The notes beneath the pieces were generated by a model. That model was not told where the DNA came from. It searched no databases and saw only the letters and a list, made by a program, of their open reading frames with translations. From contig JBBHKE010001083.1 of assembly GCA_037447655.1 (NCBI GenBank), positions 64,001 through 114,447 on the forward strand: a stretch of 50,447 bases of DNA. The letters are read 5' to 3'. Position 1 is the first letter of the stretch. Every line of letters starts with the position of its first letter. This DNA is from Zygnema cylindricum (taxonomy: Eukaryota; Streptophyta; Zygnematophyceae; Zygnematales; Zygnemataceae). Shown here piece by piece: positions 1-9,940 of this stretch. The position numbers and the translations under genes are program-made.

Positions 1-886
1 ACGTTAATAAGGGGTCTTTACGCTAATAATGTTGCGATGTTTTGTTTTATTAGAGAGAATTAATGCTAATATGTGTGTTAACTCTAAAATGGTTGCACTT
101 CCGTTTGTCTTTTCAGCTTGTGACCGCTATTAGCGTTAATGTTATGACGTATTAGATTAAACTCTTACTCTAAATTGGTCCAAAATGTACAATCTCAACA
201 ACCACCTCGTCTCAAGCATATTGTGATTGGTCGCCCAATATTACACGTGGACAATTTTATATCCACGCAAACATCATGACACAAGCATGACATGACACAA
301 ACCGCCTGTCATACCCGCCGCCATTCCAAAAACGATCCGTCCATACAATTAGGAGCAGGCAGTTACCATGGCTCTTTCATGAAAATCGTTCGTCGTTTAC
401 CACGTGCATACTCCCTCTCTCAAAACTTACAATAATTTTGAAACTTTCCCACTTTTTTTGTGTCGTCTAAAATATTTGGATAAATCACTGACACGCAAAA
501 TATTAAAATTCAAATTTTGAACATCGAAAGTTTGTAGAATGGTGTCCCTCCTTTTTGTCCCACTTCTTTATTTTTACTTATTATATATATCTGGCGATCG
601 GACTAACAATGGCACTGTCTTTCCACATTCTCTAATTACCTTAGCTTTTGCATCTCTATTATTTGCTTTGTATCATTTTTTTGTTAAAACGTTTACTTTA
701 TTATTTGCAATATGTGGCCTATTAATTCACATATTACCACATTTTTTGTGGAGAAAACACCGCTTCGGCTGGATTATTGCCACCTCTAGCCGAAGAGGAC
801 ATGGATTGTAGCGAAACCCGAGGACCCGACTCACCGAGTGAAGAAATGGGATCACCCGACGTGGACCCTCTCGTGGAAAGCGCTCT
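1..886. other. Unassigned left flank
   Basis: I recognise no gene here. The segment is AT-rich. An open frame at 539-811 would give a 90-residue, very hydrophobic product, but it has no known motif and its composition follows the local A+T richness, so I do not call it. LTR-a starts at about 887. Confidence 0.5.
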
Positions 887-1073
887 TGACATTTGAGTAT
901 TTTCTAGGTTTGTTTAAGGATAGAAAATAGTAGAGGCAGTCTGCCTCTGACTCCCTTCTCCAAGCCCCCACACTTGTTGTAGTCACTGAAGGTTGGATAG
1001 AGAGCTAAAGCTATGGCTGCCTAAGCTCTCCAAAGAGACACGAGTAGATAATGGTAGGTTTACTAAAAAGGTA

Positions 1074-1168
1074 TTTGACAGACCCAGGATTTGATCTTAG
1101 TACTTATCGTCTGTCAAACAACCCGTAGCCGTTTGCTTTGTCCGTTTAGTCTAAGACTACTGCTAGGA
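1074..1168 (-). other. tRNA-like module inside LTR-a (antisense)
   Basis: Read on the minus strand, TAGACTAAACGG (1153-1142) resembles an RNA polymerase III A box and GATCAAATC (1096-1088) fits the B-box pattern GWTCRANNC, with spacing close to that of a tRNA. It is not a functional tRNA: the cloverleaf is incomplete. The same module recurs at the same place in other family-A LTRs. Confidence 0.5.
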
Positions 1169-1947
1169 CATGTTGGGTTTGATAAATATTTAAATAGGTA
1201 CTCGTAGGTTTTTTCATTTAACTGGATTACGGTTTATAAGGCATACAAACAGTTGTACTTTAAGTACCGGACGAAACAAATAGTACGAACATTTGTTTCG
1301 ACGGTCCAATTACAATTTTGATTTGAATCAACCGCCATGGTGCAAGCCGGGATTTCGGAGTGGGCGACGTGGCGTTTTTAGGCACCGCCACTCTGGATGA
1401 CACGTGGCAAGTTCTTAGAGGATCGCCCGATATTCGGAAAGAAAGATGACAACTCCGCATGTGACAAATGCCATATTATGGCGATGTCGTACAAGGACTG
1501 TACAGAAAGTACTCCGGCGCCTGTACGTTTTTTATACGGTACAGTCGTATGATTTGTCTGTACCCTGTACCTCGTACAATCGTATAATTGGTTCCGTGTT
1601 GACGTAGAATTTCAACAGTCAACACAGAACGACGACCGTTGAAATTCAACGATCAACAAAGATAAATTTGGCAAATCAAAATGACACGTGGCATCATCCT
1701 CTAAGATACCTGAGAAGAAAGGGACAAAATGACGATTACTTAGGGACAAAACGACGATTATTTTTTCGCCACGTGGCTGACCGAGAGTGGTGCCACGTAA
1801 TTCTGTACGTAAAGTACGCCGGGTTCCGTACTTTAGATGTACATTATTTAGTGTGCAACAATCTAATTGGTCTAGAGAGGCTATGAGGCGTTTTTAGAAC
1901 TTATAATTTTTTAGTTGGTAGCCGCCTCTCTTTGAGAGCACCCTTTG

Positions 1948-1956
1948 TATAAAAGG
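1948..1956 (+). promoter_or_regulatory. TATA box of LTR-a
   Basis: TATAAAAGG lies about 400 bp before the LTR end, downstream of the GTAC block, where the U3/R promoter is expected. LTR-j has TATAAATT at the matching place (36657-36664). Transcription start is inferred, not shown. Confidence 0.5.
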
Positions 1957-2160
1957 CTCATTTTGAGCAACCATAACTATAAACCCAGTTGACCAAATTC
2001 ATTGATTCTTTTTGCTGTAGACTCAAGGGAGTCCAGGCTACACAAGGGTGTAGTCAATCAATGTGTTTGCTTGCCATGGTGGCTACATTTCTAAGGGAAA
2101 TTCAAAGTGGGGAATGTTATCCAAAACTCATATTCTAACTTTGCATTCTGTGGTGGAACT

Positions 2161-2922
2161 GAGCACACAGAAAGTGTTTTTTCACAAAGGTGAAGCTGTA
2201 ATGGGGTTCTGATTGTCAAGGGGTCAATCATTTGGGTTTATATTAACTTGGAGTCGGCACTATCTATATTATCTTCTTTGGATCTGCAAATTCTACTTGA
2301 CAATGAAGCCCATAGAATTTCTTTCTGTGTGGCAATAGAGCCCATAGAATTTTACGCACTACTACCGGAGATTTAAACTCGCCGTGTGATAAATACGGGA
2401 ACGTCCTGGTGTTGATCCAAAAAGTTCAGCAAATTTCAACGAATATTACTCGACTTCGAGTAATCAATTGGATGACTGCCGATTGTCATGAGAATGGAAA
2501 AGAATGGCTGATCCTGAGGATTATGAAAAAGTTTCTGAAATGAGCACACAGAAAGTCTTATTTCACAAGGGTGAAGCTGTAATGGGGTTGTGATTGTCAA
2601 GGGGTTAATCATTTGGGTTTATACAAACTTGGAGTCGGCACTATCTAGATTAGCTTCTTTGGATCTGCGAATTTTGTGTGGCAATGGAGCCCATAAAATT
2701 TATTTCTGTGTGACAATGGAGCCCATAGAATTTTAGGTGCTACTACAAGAGATTTGGACTCACCGTGTGATAAATAGGAGAACGTCCCGGTGTTGATCCG
2801 AAAAGTTCACCAAGTTTCAACGAAGATAACTCGACTTCGAGTAATCAATTGGATGATCACCGATTGTTATGAGAATGGAAAAGAAGGGCTCATCGCGAGG
2901 ACTATGAAGAAGTTTCTGCAAC
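2161..2922 (+). repeat. 381-bp tandem duplication (two copies) across an LTR end
   Basis: GAGCACACAGAAAG occurs at 2161 and 2542, and both copies run through GTCGGCACTATCTA, AGCCCATAGAATTTTA and a following open segment ending ATGAARAAGTTTCTG. Each unit joins the last ~190 bp of LTR-a to ~185 bp of unknown downstream sequence. Copy 1 keeps an open frame through its downstream part. Copy 2 has an in-frame TAA where copy 1 has TAC. The downstream frame resembles no family I know. Confidence 0.85.
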
Positions 2923-4080
2923 ATTTTACGGTGGTTTATTGTACAAGTAAGAGTTTTTACCATTCTTCCTTACCTTTATATAGCAAACCTTGGTTGCCTA
3001 ATTTGTGTGTCGCTATTTCCCATTTTTTGTAATTGAATTTGACATATTGAATAATTTATATTTGATTTTATCTCCCTCATATTGCATGTTTGTGTTTGCC
3101 CTAATATTCCTCCCCCTCACCTCGTGTCGTTATGATGGGTGATTGTGCAACGTCGTCCAATAGATTTTTGCTATGAGTTTAATCCAATGGACATACGATG
3201 ACATGGTGTCGTCACTTGAATGTGGTAAAAATTTAAGGCTACTACATTAGACTGTCGGCAAATGTTGGAGAAATTGAAAAGGCGACGATAATGTGTCGTC
3301 GCCTCAACGTTGAAAGTTTCCAAAGAAGACTTCGTGCCGGTTAAACGTGTAGCCGTCACTAAAACGTAACGTCTAAAAAATGTCCAACAGGCGAAGACGT
3401 CCAATATTGAAATAGTGTGGTAAATGAAACATTTTGTTTCAAATGTTTCGTTTCGTCGCCCCACCGTTGGAATAGTCGAACACATCAAGGAGGCGACGAA
3501 GTACATATATAATGTAAGTACCCTTCGCACAAAATCGTATGATTTTACATTGGTATGTACTTTGCATCAAAGTAGGGTTTTAGGTCATTATTTTTTTGGT
3601 TCCCTTCCACTTTTCGTAGCCGCATCTTCTTCAATGTTTTTTTTACACGCGTCTTTGAAGCTACGCTATAGAATGCAACAACAAGCAAAGTAGGCGACCA
3701 TGTACCATGATGGCTTATCGCCGTTGCTTTCCTCCCCTTGTTACGACGACCACGGAAGAGTTAGCGAGGCAACATGAGGCGGCAACCGCGTTAGCCATTG
3801 GATGGGAAGGTGGAGAGAGGGAAGGGAAGGAAAAGGGGACATCTGTTGAGGTGAGTAGGTGGAGGAGGTAGATGGTGAGGAAGAAAGGGGAAAAAAGGCG
3901 ACGGTTGAGGAGGGGGAGGAAAGTGAGGCGGGGGAAGGAGTAGAGAGGAGGAGGAGGAGGATAAAAAAGAAAAATAAAGTTTTTATATGAGAGGGAGGAG
4001 GGGGGAAGGAGTGAGGAATAGAAAAAAATAGAGCGGAGGAGGGAAGTAAAGCTAGAAAAACGGAAAGTTAGTCATTGGAG
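2923..4080. other. Non-coding stretch with GTCGTCGC motifs and a purine-rich tract
   Basis: No gene is recognised. Between about 3180 and 3510 there are repeated GGCGACGA/TCGTCGCC motifs, including the inverted pair GGCGACGA-TAATG-TGTCGTCGCC near 3280. Similar motifs appear at 37.6-37.9 and 39.5-39.8 kb. They resemble subterminal repeats of CACTA-type transposons, but I could not find paired terminal inverted repeats, so the class is a guess. Confidence 0.4.
3801..4070 (+). repeat. Purine-rich (G/A) low-complexity tract
   Basis: About 270 bp are dominated by G and A on the plus strand (GGAGGAGG, AGGGAAGG, several runs of 4-6 G), broken by short pyrimidine interruptions. Such tracts can form triplex or G-quadruplex structures. 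No coding sense is apparent. Confidence 0.8.
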
Positions 4081-4082
4081 CG

Positions 4083-4372
4083 ATGAGGATTACGTCCCCT
4101 CAACTTCTTGTAGTGATGAGAGCATTGTGGATGGGGATGAACAACCGGATGAGAACGTACCCCCGAGGTAGAACATCCCACGGATTTTTGGGCATGGAAG
4201 GATGTGGATGTGCCCGTCACCGAGGACGAACAAAGTCTCGATAGCAAGGGACGACAACGAGAGGTTGAATACGGGGATGATAACGACGTGTTCAAGGCGC
4301 CTCCCACACCAAATAAGGAGAGAGGCATTGTATTGGGTAATCCGGGTCCTCAAGCTCTATACCGAGTGTAAA
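4083..4372 (+). pseudogene. Coding-like acidic scrap, frameshifted
   Basis: Two plus-strand frames join across one frameshift near 4170. The first is rich in D, E and S (DESIVDGDEQPDENVPP). The second starts near 4170 and ends at about 4372 with a stop after ALYRV, and is also acidic (VPVTEDEQSLDSKG). The composition looks like a decayed protein segment, possibly from a transposase-type gene, but I do not recognise the family. No start codon or promoter was identified. Confidence 0.3.
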
Positions 4373-4540
4373 CTCACAGTATAAAAAGACACCATGACTA
4401 AAATAAGACATAAAAGTGAAAATGGATAAATACAACAACAAGCAAGGCGGAAGAAAAAGAAAGATGGACGACTTAGAAGGTTTTGATTAGGCCGATTTAT
4501 AGGCCTCACGGTCTATTTACATGCGTGGCGACATCTCATT

Positions 4541-4994
4541 TGCTTGCGACATCTCCGGAGAATATAATAGCAAGTCAAAATATGGCAGCCGTCACCTTTT
4601 TGGCCATGCTGTACAATGGTCGTACAAAAAGTACATTGGCACCGGTACCGATCTGTATTACACACTATTTTGATTGGTGTCGTACCCTAGTAGTAGAGGG
4701 ATTAGAGAGGGATTTTAGACTTAGTAAAATCTGAGGTAGGCAGCCTCTTTCCCAGAATGCTTTTGTACAAATAGCTCATCTTTGACCTATTATAATTTAT
4801 TTCTCAGGGGAGCAAATTCAGATATTCTTTTTGCTATCGACTCGGGAGAGTCTTGTATTCACAGGGGTGAAAGTGAGATTTTTTTTCAGCCAGGCTGGCA
4901 GTTATTCTTGCTGAAACACAAAGGGGTCAGGGTTATCATGGGTGCTTCGTGTGAGTTGCCTACTCTGAAGACCAATAGAGGTCTCAAAGTTGCA
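4541..4994 (+). mobile_element. 3' part of the 5' LTR of A1 (LTR-b)
   Basis: Starting near 4541 the sequence matches the second half of other family-A LTRs: TGGCCATG, then GTAC repeats, the GACTTAG block, a TTGACC W-box near the TATA position, and the end GGTCTCAAAGTTGCA at 4994. The 5' half is missing. The LTR start codon seen in relatives is ATA here. The tRNA-iMet primer site follows at 4995. Confidence 0.7.
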
Positions 4995-5009
4995 GGTTAT
5001 GGGCCCACC
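4995..5009 (+). other. A1 primer binding site (initiator tRNA-Met anticodon arm)
   Basis: GGTTATGGGCCCACC is a perfect complement of the anticodon arm of plant initiator tRNA-Met (GGTGGGCCCATAACC). It starts at the base after the LTR. It contains the ATG that opens the conserved gag motif MGPPSRVP. Confidence 0.75.
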
Positions 5010-6115
5010 CTCTAGGGTGCCCATCTTTAATTGAACTGGCTTCATATACTACGAAAGTATGATGATAAGAGCTCTATGTGATAAAAGGTTTTGGGGGATA
5101 ATGAGTGGACGAGTGAGGCGTCCATCCGGCCTGCGTATTCCTCCAAGTTTTGCATGGACCAGGTTTACCAAAAAGGCAGATCTAGTCCCATCAGAGGAGA
5201 GTGAGGATAGGGAGAGCATTATGATGGACAAGGGGAAAGAAAATGAGACTAGTGCATCGATCGCAAGACCTATAACAACCGGATTGGCTTTCATGTCCTC
5301 GTTCCCAAGAACGAGAAGAGTGATATTGATACATGGGATTACAATAACATGGTGGCAAAACACTTCATACTCCGCCATTTTACTCAAGGACTTGCATCTC
5401 CTCATTTGCACTATGGAAAAGCATCCGATCTTGGGTGGCCTTGATAGAGATGTACCGAAGTGGTACAATTCTGCAACAGTAGTTGGTTGATTATAAAATA
5501 GAAGCATATGTATACATATGGGGGAAGATGTTAGATTTTTGTAATGAGCTCGCAACACTTTTTATGGAGCTAGAGACTGCTAGAAATGTAGAAACTGAAA
5601 AGGAAACGGTTAACTGATTGCTCATAAAGTTACCCGATGACTACGAGAACATAGTCAACCGTGTGCAGGATTTGCCGGACTCCTGGTGGATTTGGAATTC
5701 TGTGGTAGGGATGATTCTCGTTCGAGGGAATACGATAGAGATCTGGAGGGAAGGAAATAGTGGACAAGCTTTGGTAGTTGAGATCGATTGGAGGAACAAC
5801 GATCCCAGAAAACAGGTTGGAAACTATCGAGACGACAAAAAATCAGTCCGATGAGACAGAACCGAGGGCTCTCGAGGGCTCCCGAGGGGTTATGTCATTT
5901 TTGTTAAAAACTAGGGCACTAAATGGCTGAGTGCTCTAAGCTAACCAAACTTCGGTTAAAGGAGGGGCAGATTGGTGGATCTCCGTGAGGAAAGAAAAAG
6001 ACCTTCGTAACGCAAGAACTTGTGGATAAATCCAAGGACAAGGACGATAAGCTCTTACTGGATGAGGAGTTGGAGGCAAAAACCGAGGTTGAAATTCCAC
6101 AAAAGTAAAAATGTG
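4999..6115 (+). pseudogene. gag: A1 gag (capsid/nucleocapsid), degenerate
   Basis: Family-A gag would form the virus-like particle and bind genomic RNA. The start MGPPSRVPIFN lies in the primer site. Landmarks in order are the KRFWGI(M/L)SGRVRRPS region, the DTWDYNNM block near 5330, a KMLDFCNELATLF block near 5530, VNRVQDLPDS near 5660, and a decayed zinc knuckle near 5900 where the first cysteines are disturbed. There are stops (for example TGA at about 5030, TGA near 5487 and 5613) and frameshifts (near 5310). The following PR-IN frame continues after a TAA at about 6105. Not functional. Confidence 0.8.
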
Positions 6116-6117
6116 CT

Positions 6118-7068
6118 TTCAGTGGATTAAAAGGTGAAGCAGGCTGGATTGTAGATTCAGGTGCCTCCATGCACATGTGCAAAGATAAACACATGTTCAC
6201 TGAAATAAAAAAGATTCCTACCGTAGAGATAGAGTACGGAGATGGAAGGATACTCACTACTACTTTTGTAGGATCGGTAGATCTAGAGGTGTTAGTCGAA
6301 GGAAAGACATCTATTCTTACATTCTCAGATGTGTTGTTTATTTTGGAGTTAAACAAAATCCTGATTGCTACTTTTGTGTTAGATGATAAGGGTTTTGACA
6401 CTAGCACTAGAAAAGGAGTTTTTACTGCTAATTTTGATTTAGAAGTATATTTTACTGCTGAAAAAGGTAGCCAAAGGATGTTTAGGCTAATTTTGAGCAA
6501 TGAAAAGAAAAAACTTTACTATGCTGGTATTCATGATATAATGTTGTAACATAAGAGGCTTCGGCATGTGAATCTAGATAAGTTAAAAGAGATGAAAAAG
6601 ATACGGTTTGTGGAAAGGATTCATTTTGGTGAGAATAAAAAACTAGGTGATTGCAGTGGATGTGCTCAAGGAAAAGCACACCGATTACCTTTTCTACAAA
6701 CCGCCACTTTTAAAGGAGAAAAGGTTTTAGATTTGGTACACACTGATATCTGGGGACTAGATAAAATTCCGTCACCCGAGGGGAAAAGATTTATGATGAC
6801 CATCACCGATGATTGGTCTCGGTACTCCAAGGTATATATTGTGAAAAACAAATCAGAGGCTTCGGACCACTATAAGCAATACAAGACATAGAGTGAGAAA
6901 CTCCATAAAACCTCAATCAAGAGAGTAAGGAGTGACAATGGTAGTGAGTATACCTCTAACTAGTTTGAGGATTTTCTGAGGGAAGATGGAGCAAAACACC
7001 AAAAGAGAGTTCCAGAAAATCTGAAACAGAATGGTGGAGCTGAAAGGTTTAACACGACACTAGGTGAT
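6118..7068 (+). pseudogene. pol: A1 protease and integrase fragment
   Basis: The protease keeps the catalytic motif WIVDSGASMHM near 6150. The integrase HHCC zinc domain follows: HKRLRHVNLDKL (second His of the usual RLGH kept, G changed to R), then CSGCAQGKAH. The core has HTDIWG near 6745 and SDNGSEYTS near 6935. Stops occur at about 6547 (TAA), 6889 (TAG) and 6961 (TAG). The gene stops abruptly at 7068, right after the GAERFNTTLGD segment near the third catalytic residue, where the exact 3' terminus of LTR-c abuts it. RT and RNase H of A1 are absent nearby. Confidence 0.85.
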
Positions 7069-7886
7069 TGAAATTCTATGGGCTCCATTGCCCACAGAAT
7101 TCGAAGATCCAAAAGAAGCTAATCTAGATAGTGCTGACTCCAAGTTGATATAAACCCAAATAAATGATCCCTTGACAATAAGAACCCCAATATACCTTCA
7201 CCCCTGTGAAGAGAAGACCTTCTGTGTGCTCAGTTCCACCACAAAATGCAAAGCTTCAATATGTGTTTTGGACAATATTCCCCACTTTGACTTTCCCACT
7301 GAATAAGTGCCACCTTGGCACGCAAAGACTCTGACCGACTACACCCTTGTGTAGCTTGGACTCCCTTGAGTCCGCAGCAAAAAGAATCACTGAATTTGCT
7401 CACCCAAGCATTAAGTTATGGCTGGTCAAAGATGACCTTTATAGTTACAAGCTCTCTTAGAGAGAGGTACCTAAATATCACTAAGTCTTGGTCTGCCTAC
7501 TTACGACTACCTACTACTAAACCCTAGTCCAATAGGAACACTATATAGTACAAGAAGGTACAATGGGCGATGTACTTATTGTACGACCATTGTACGACAA
7601 GGTCTATAAGGTGACACCTGTCAAATCGGAAGCCATGGTTCCTCCTTCCATCTTCTCTGGTATCAAATAATGTGGCGCCACGTGGCACCGCGTGACGCTA
7701 TCTCCGTATGCCGCCAAAAGCTCACTTCGCGTGGCGGCTATAATACCGGCCGTCCGATCAAAACATATTTTACACGGTTCAGATTCGCGTACATGCTGGA
7801 ATTGCTCCTTTTGGTTAGTCTGCTGTTAATTAGCTGTTGCGTTAAAGTTTATGTATTTATAAAACCCGTCACGTGTATTGTTTCGA

Positions 7887-7958
7887 TAACGCCTTATTGG
7901 TTGAGGCTTACCTCTACAAATATAACCATAGACCATGGTTCAAATCTGGTCAAGAGCA
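7887..7958 (+). other. tRNA-like module 2 in LTR-c (antisense to LTR)
   Basis: CGCCTTATTGGTTGAGGC resembles a D-arm/A box, and GGTTCAAATCT (B-box consensus GGTTCGANTCC with two differences) sits about 45 bp on, inside a GACCA...TGGTC stem (7930-7950). The matching module in LTR-k also has a closing acceptor-like stem. Confidence 0.5.
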
Positions 7959-8040
7959 GTTTTTGGTTATTTGTTAGTTTGTTAGAACTCTCTACTTCTA
8001 TGCTTATAAATACCTATTGTACCCCACACATGCCATCGTT

Positions 8041-8114
8041 TACTCTAAGCTATTGGCTAAAGCTAACGTCTAATATAGTGAGTAGGTACCAGGATCAAAT
8101 CCTGAACTCGGCAC
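8041..8114 (+). other. tRNA-like module 1 in LTR-c (antisense to LTR)
   Basis: Contains the T-arm-like hairpin CAGG-ATCAAAT-CCTG (8090-8104), a 7-nt loop like the tRNA T loop, and an upstream TAAGCTATTGGCTAAAGC segment. This position corresponds to the single module found in other family-A LTRs. Confidence 0.5.
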
Positions 8115-8310
8115 AATCATTTTGGTACAAACGACGAATTAGCCTATCCTCTTTAGACGGCCATGGCTCTAGCTCTCTCTCTGGTCTTCAGTGACTGCAA
8201 CAAGTATGGGGACCGGAGAGATTTGAGCAAGAAGCAGGCTGCCTTTGTTGACTTACTCTATTTATTTTTTGCAATACAGACCTAGAAAATACATACATTT
8301 CAACACATTT

Positions 8311-8366
8311 TGTTGAAATTAATAGATTTCTAGAGTATTTTCTAGGTTTAAAATGTTAGTATAAAA
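8311..8366 (+). mobile_element. 5' end fragment of a family-A LTR
   Basis: TGTTGAAATTAATAGATTTC through GTTAGTATAAAAG nearly repeats the start of LTR-d at 9098. It is head-to-head with LTR-c, with 5 bp (CATTT) between the two TG ends. Confidence 0.7.
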
Positions 8367-9097
8367 GATTTACCTTCGAGCAAGCGGCGGAATATGCGGT
8401 TCGGTATGAGATGCAATCATTGTGGTGGGATGCTCATGAGAAACGCGAATCTCTAGAGGAGCAATTTGACCAATCCCCACCACCTCCGAGGAACCCGTGG
8501 CCTCCTAATAGGCTTAAAAGACGCTAGCCATGGGAAACCCGCCATCTAATTTTGGAGGCCGATTTTGTTTCCGTTGTGGAAACACGGGGCACGATGCCCG
8601 CATGTGCCGAGATAACTTGGCCACATGAACCTATTACCAACAGGGGGGACATTAAGTCCACCGTTCCCATGTTAAAGACCCCAATTTCTCGTATCAGAAT
8701 CGATTCAGAGTCGGAGAATTCCTGCTCGTTCAGCAAAGTCGGTCACTCCTCCTACAAAGACCGAGTAAGAGGTGACTACGCCTAAGATCTCTCGACGAGA
8801 GAGGGAAAAGGCCGAGTTGCAAGTCACGATGGCCGCTATGATGAAGGAGCCATTTGCAGCCTTCATGGTTGAAATGAAACCCCAATTCACGAGGATGGCG
8901 AGGACTCTTGTCCACATGCCATCGTTGGCCGACGGAAACCTCCGGGATTCTACTGTCCAACAACGGGCAGCTACTTCTGATAAGGGCTCGCCTGATCAAA
9001 ATCAGGGCGGTAAATTACAAATTTCCCGAATTCCACTTTCGTTCGAGAAAGAATCTCTCTCTCCTCTACTAAACACGGCTTCCTCTATTGTGGTGGA
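8367..9097 (+). pseudogene. gag: Gag-like fragment with zinc knuckle, unknown element
   Basis: The first frame (8371-8528) is a basic/proline segment (FDQSPPPPRNPWPPNR) ending in TAG. After a +1 shift, CFRCGNTGHDARMC (about 8567-8608) is a perfect CX2CX4HX4C nucleocapsid zinc knuckle. A second open frame (8772-9152) holds KISRREREKAELQ and a helical, methionine-rich part. The knuckle differs from that of families A and B. This piece therefore comes from another retroelement, or from a captured gag. It lies between two copies of the same LTR start (8311 and 9098). No protease or RT is seen. Confidence 0.6.
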
Positions 9098-9243
9098 TGT
9101 TGAAATTAATAGATTTCTAGAGTATTTCCTAATTATAAATATGTTAGTATAAAAGGAAAAGAATAGGACGGACAGCATGCCTCCACCTCCTCTCTCTAGC
9201 CCCGATATTTGTTGTAGTCATTGAAGGATAAAGACGGTGATTG

Positions 9244-9879
9244 TGTTGTTTTGGAAACCTTTAGTACTCTCTATATCTAGTGTGTGAGAAAGAGATTAAA
9301 AACTTAGTCACTTTTGTGTACAGACTGAATTATAGTAGACAGGTGTTAGTATGGTGTGTAACTCCGAAAGGAGTACACAGGCTTGGTGCACTCCAAGGAC
9401 ACGTGTCATTCCGTGAGACGGCAGACAGAGTCAGTCGTCATTTTGGAAGTGAAATATTGACTGCGCACTCATTTCAGGTACTTCTCATTTTGGCGCCAGT
9501 CAAATTTAAGTTTGATGTAAATATTTCCGTCTGTTAGGGTTTAGGGTTCTAGTTGACTCACTTATATATATAGGACTTAGATTACTCTTGAAGGGTGAAT
9601 TCCTTGTATGCAAAAACTGTGAAGCAGTTTTTGGGGTTTATCAATTATAAAGATCATTGTGATCTTTTGGCAGAACTCTTTGAAATTCTCCATGTGGGTT
9701 CTTTATGTTATTGTCTTTACTTTGGCAAATTTGCAGACCTAGGGTGTGTCTGGTTTGATTGAGACTTCATTGTGAAGTCAGTATCGTGAGAGTTTCTTTC
9801 TGTGTGCCTGTGTTATTATTATGGCAACTGCTGGTGATTCTTCTACTTCTTCTGTGACACCATGTGCCTCATTACAACA
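9244..9879 (+). mobile_element. Solo LTR of family B (B0), TSD GATTG
   Basis: TGTTGTTTTGG...TTACAACA, 636 bp, flanked by GATTG at 9239-9243 and 9880-9884. Removing it restores the expected family-A spacing between GAAGG and CCATGGCTGCC. The ends form a 5-bp inverted repeat TGTTG/CAACA. A TATA-like TATATATATA is at 9563-9572. The last ~57 bp form an open frame from ATG (about 9823) with a Ser/Thr-rich N terminus (MATAGDSSTSS), the family-B gag start encoded in the LTR. Confidence 0.9.
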
Positions 9880-9940
9880 GATTGAACCATGGCTGCCTTA
9901 GTTCAACAGGCAGTTACTTTTAGTAGGTTACTAAAAAGAA

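Larger units (their letters stand above)
887..2353 (+). mobile_element. Family-A copia LTR (LTR-a), diverged
   Basis: The left part aligns by eye with other family-A LTRs in the window: the start TGACATTTGAGTATTTTC, the TTGTTGTAGTCACTGAAGG block, GCCATGGCTGCC-like block, tRNA-like module, GTAC-rich block, TATA box and the terminal AGCCCATAGAATTTTA. It is longer than its relatives because of an extra segment near 1595-1790, which includes two copies of a 22-bp unit from 1721, and because its 3' end was duplicated (see 2161-2922). The end reads TTTA rather than TTCA. No primer site or gag follows it, so it is a stray or truncated LTR. The exact 5' end is uncertain. Confidence 0.75.
7069..8305 (-). 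mobile_element. Complete family-A LTR, subfamily II (LTR-c)
   Basis: On the minus strand it runs from TGTTGAAATG (8305) to CATAGAATTTCA (7069), 1237 bp with TG...CA ends. It carries the TTGTTGCAGTCACTGAAG block, CATGGC block, two tRNA-like modules, G-box CACGTGGC motifs, the GTAC block and W-box motifs. Its end contains an ATG followed by GAGCCCATAGAATTTCA, matching the in-LTR gag start of the family. It abuts the A1 integrase at 7068. Flanks GTGAT and CATTT do not match, so it is not a simple solo insertion. LTR-k is its closest relative. Confidence 0.85.

Noticed and set aside
539-811. 90-residue hydrophobic open frame
   Set aside because: No motif; composition is what T-rich DNA gives by chance; no recognisable context.
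2735-2760. CTACTACAAGAGATTTGG as a possible left CACTA terminus
   Set aside because: Lacks the initial CA, differs in the duplicated copy at 2357, and does not pair with any right end beyond a few bases.
4105-4115. TTCTTGTAGTG, the reverse of the CACTA terminal motif CACTACAAGAA
   Set aside because: No convincing partner end or 3-bp target duplication was found. The motif falls inside a coding-like frame, so a chance match is likely.
5049-5558. 169-residue minus-strand frame
   Set aside because: Antisense shadow of A1 gag, which has clear family motifs on the plus strand.
7069-8305. LTR-c as a simple solo LTR insertion in A1
   Set aside because: Flanking pentamers GTGAT and CATTT differ, and the rest of the A1 integrase does not resume on the right side.
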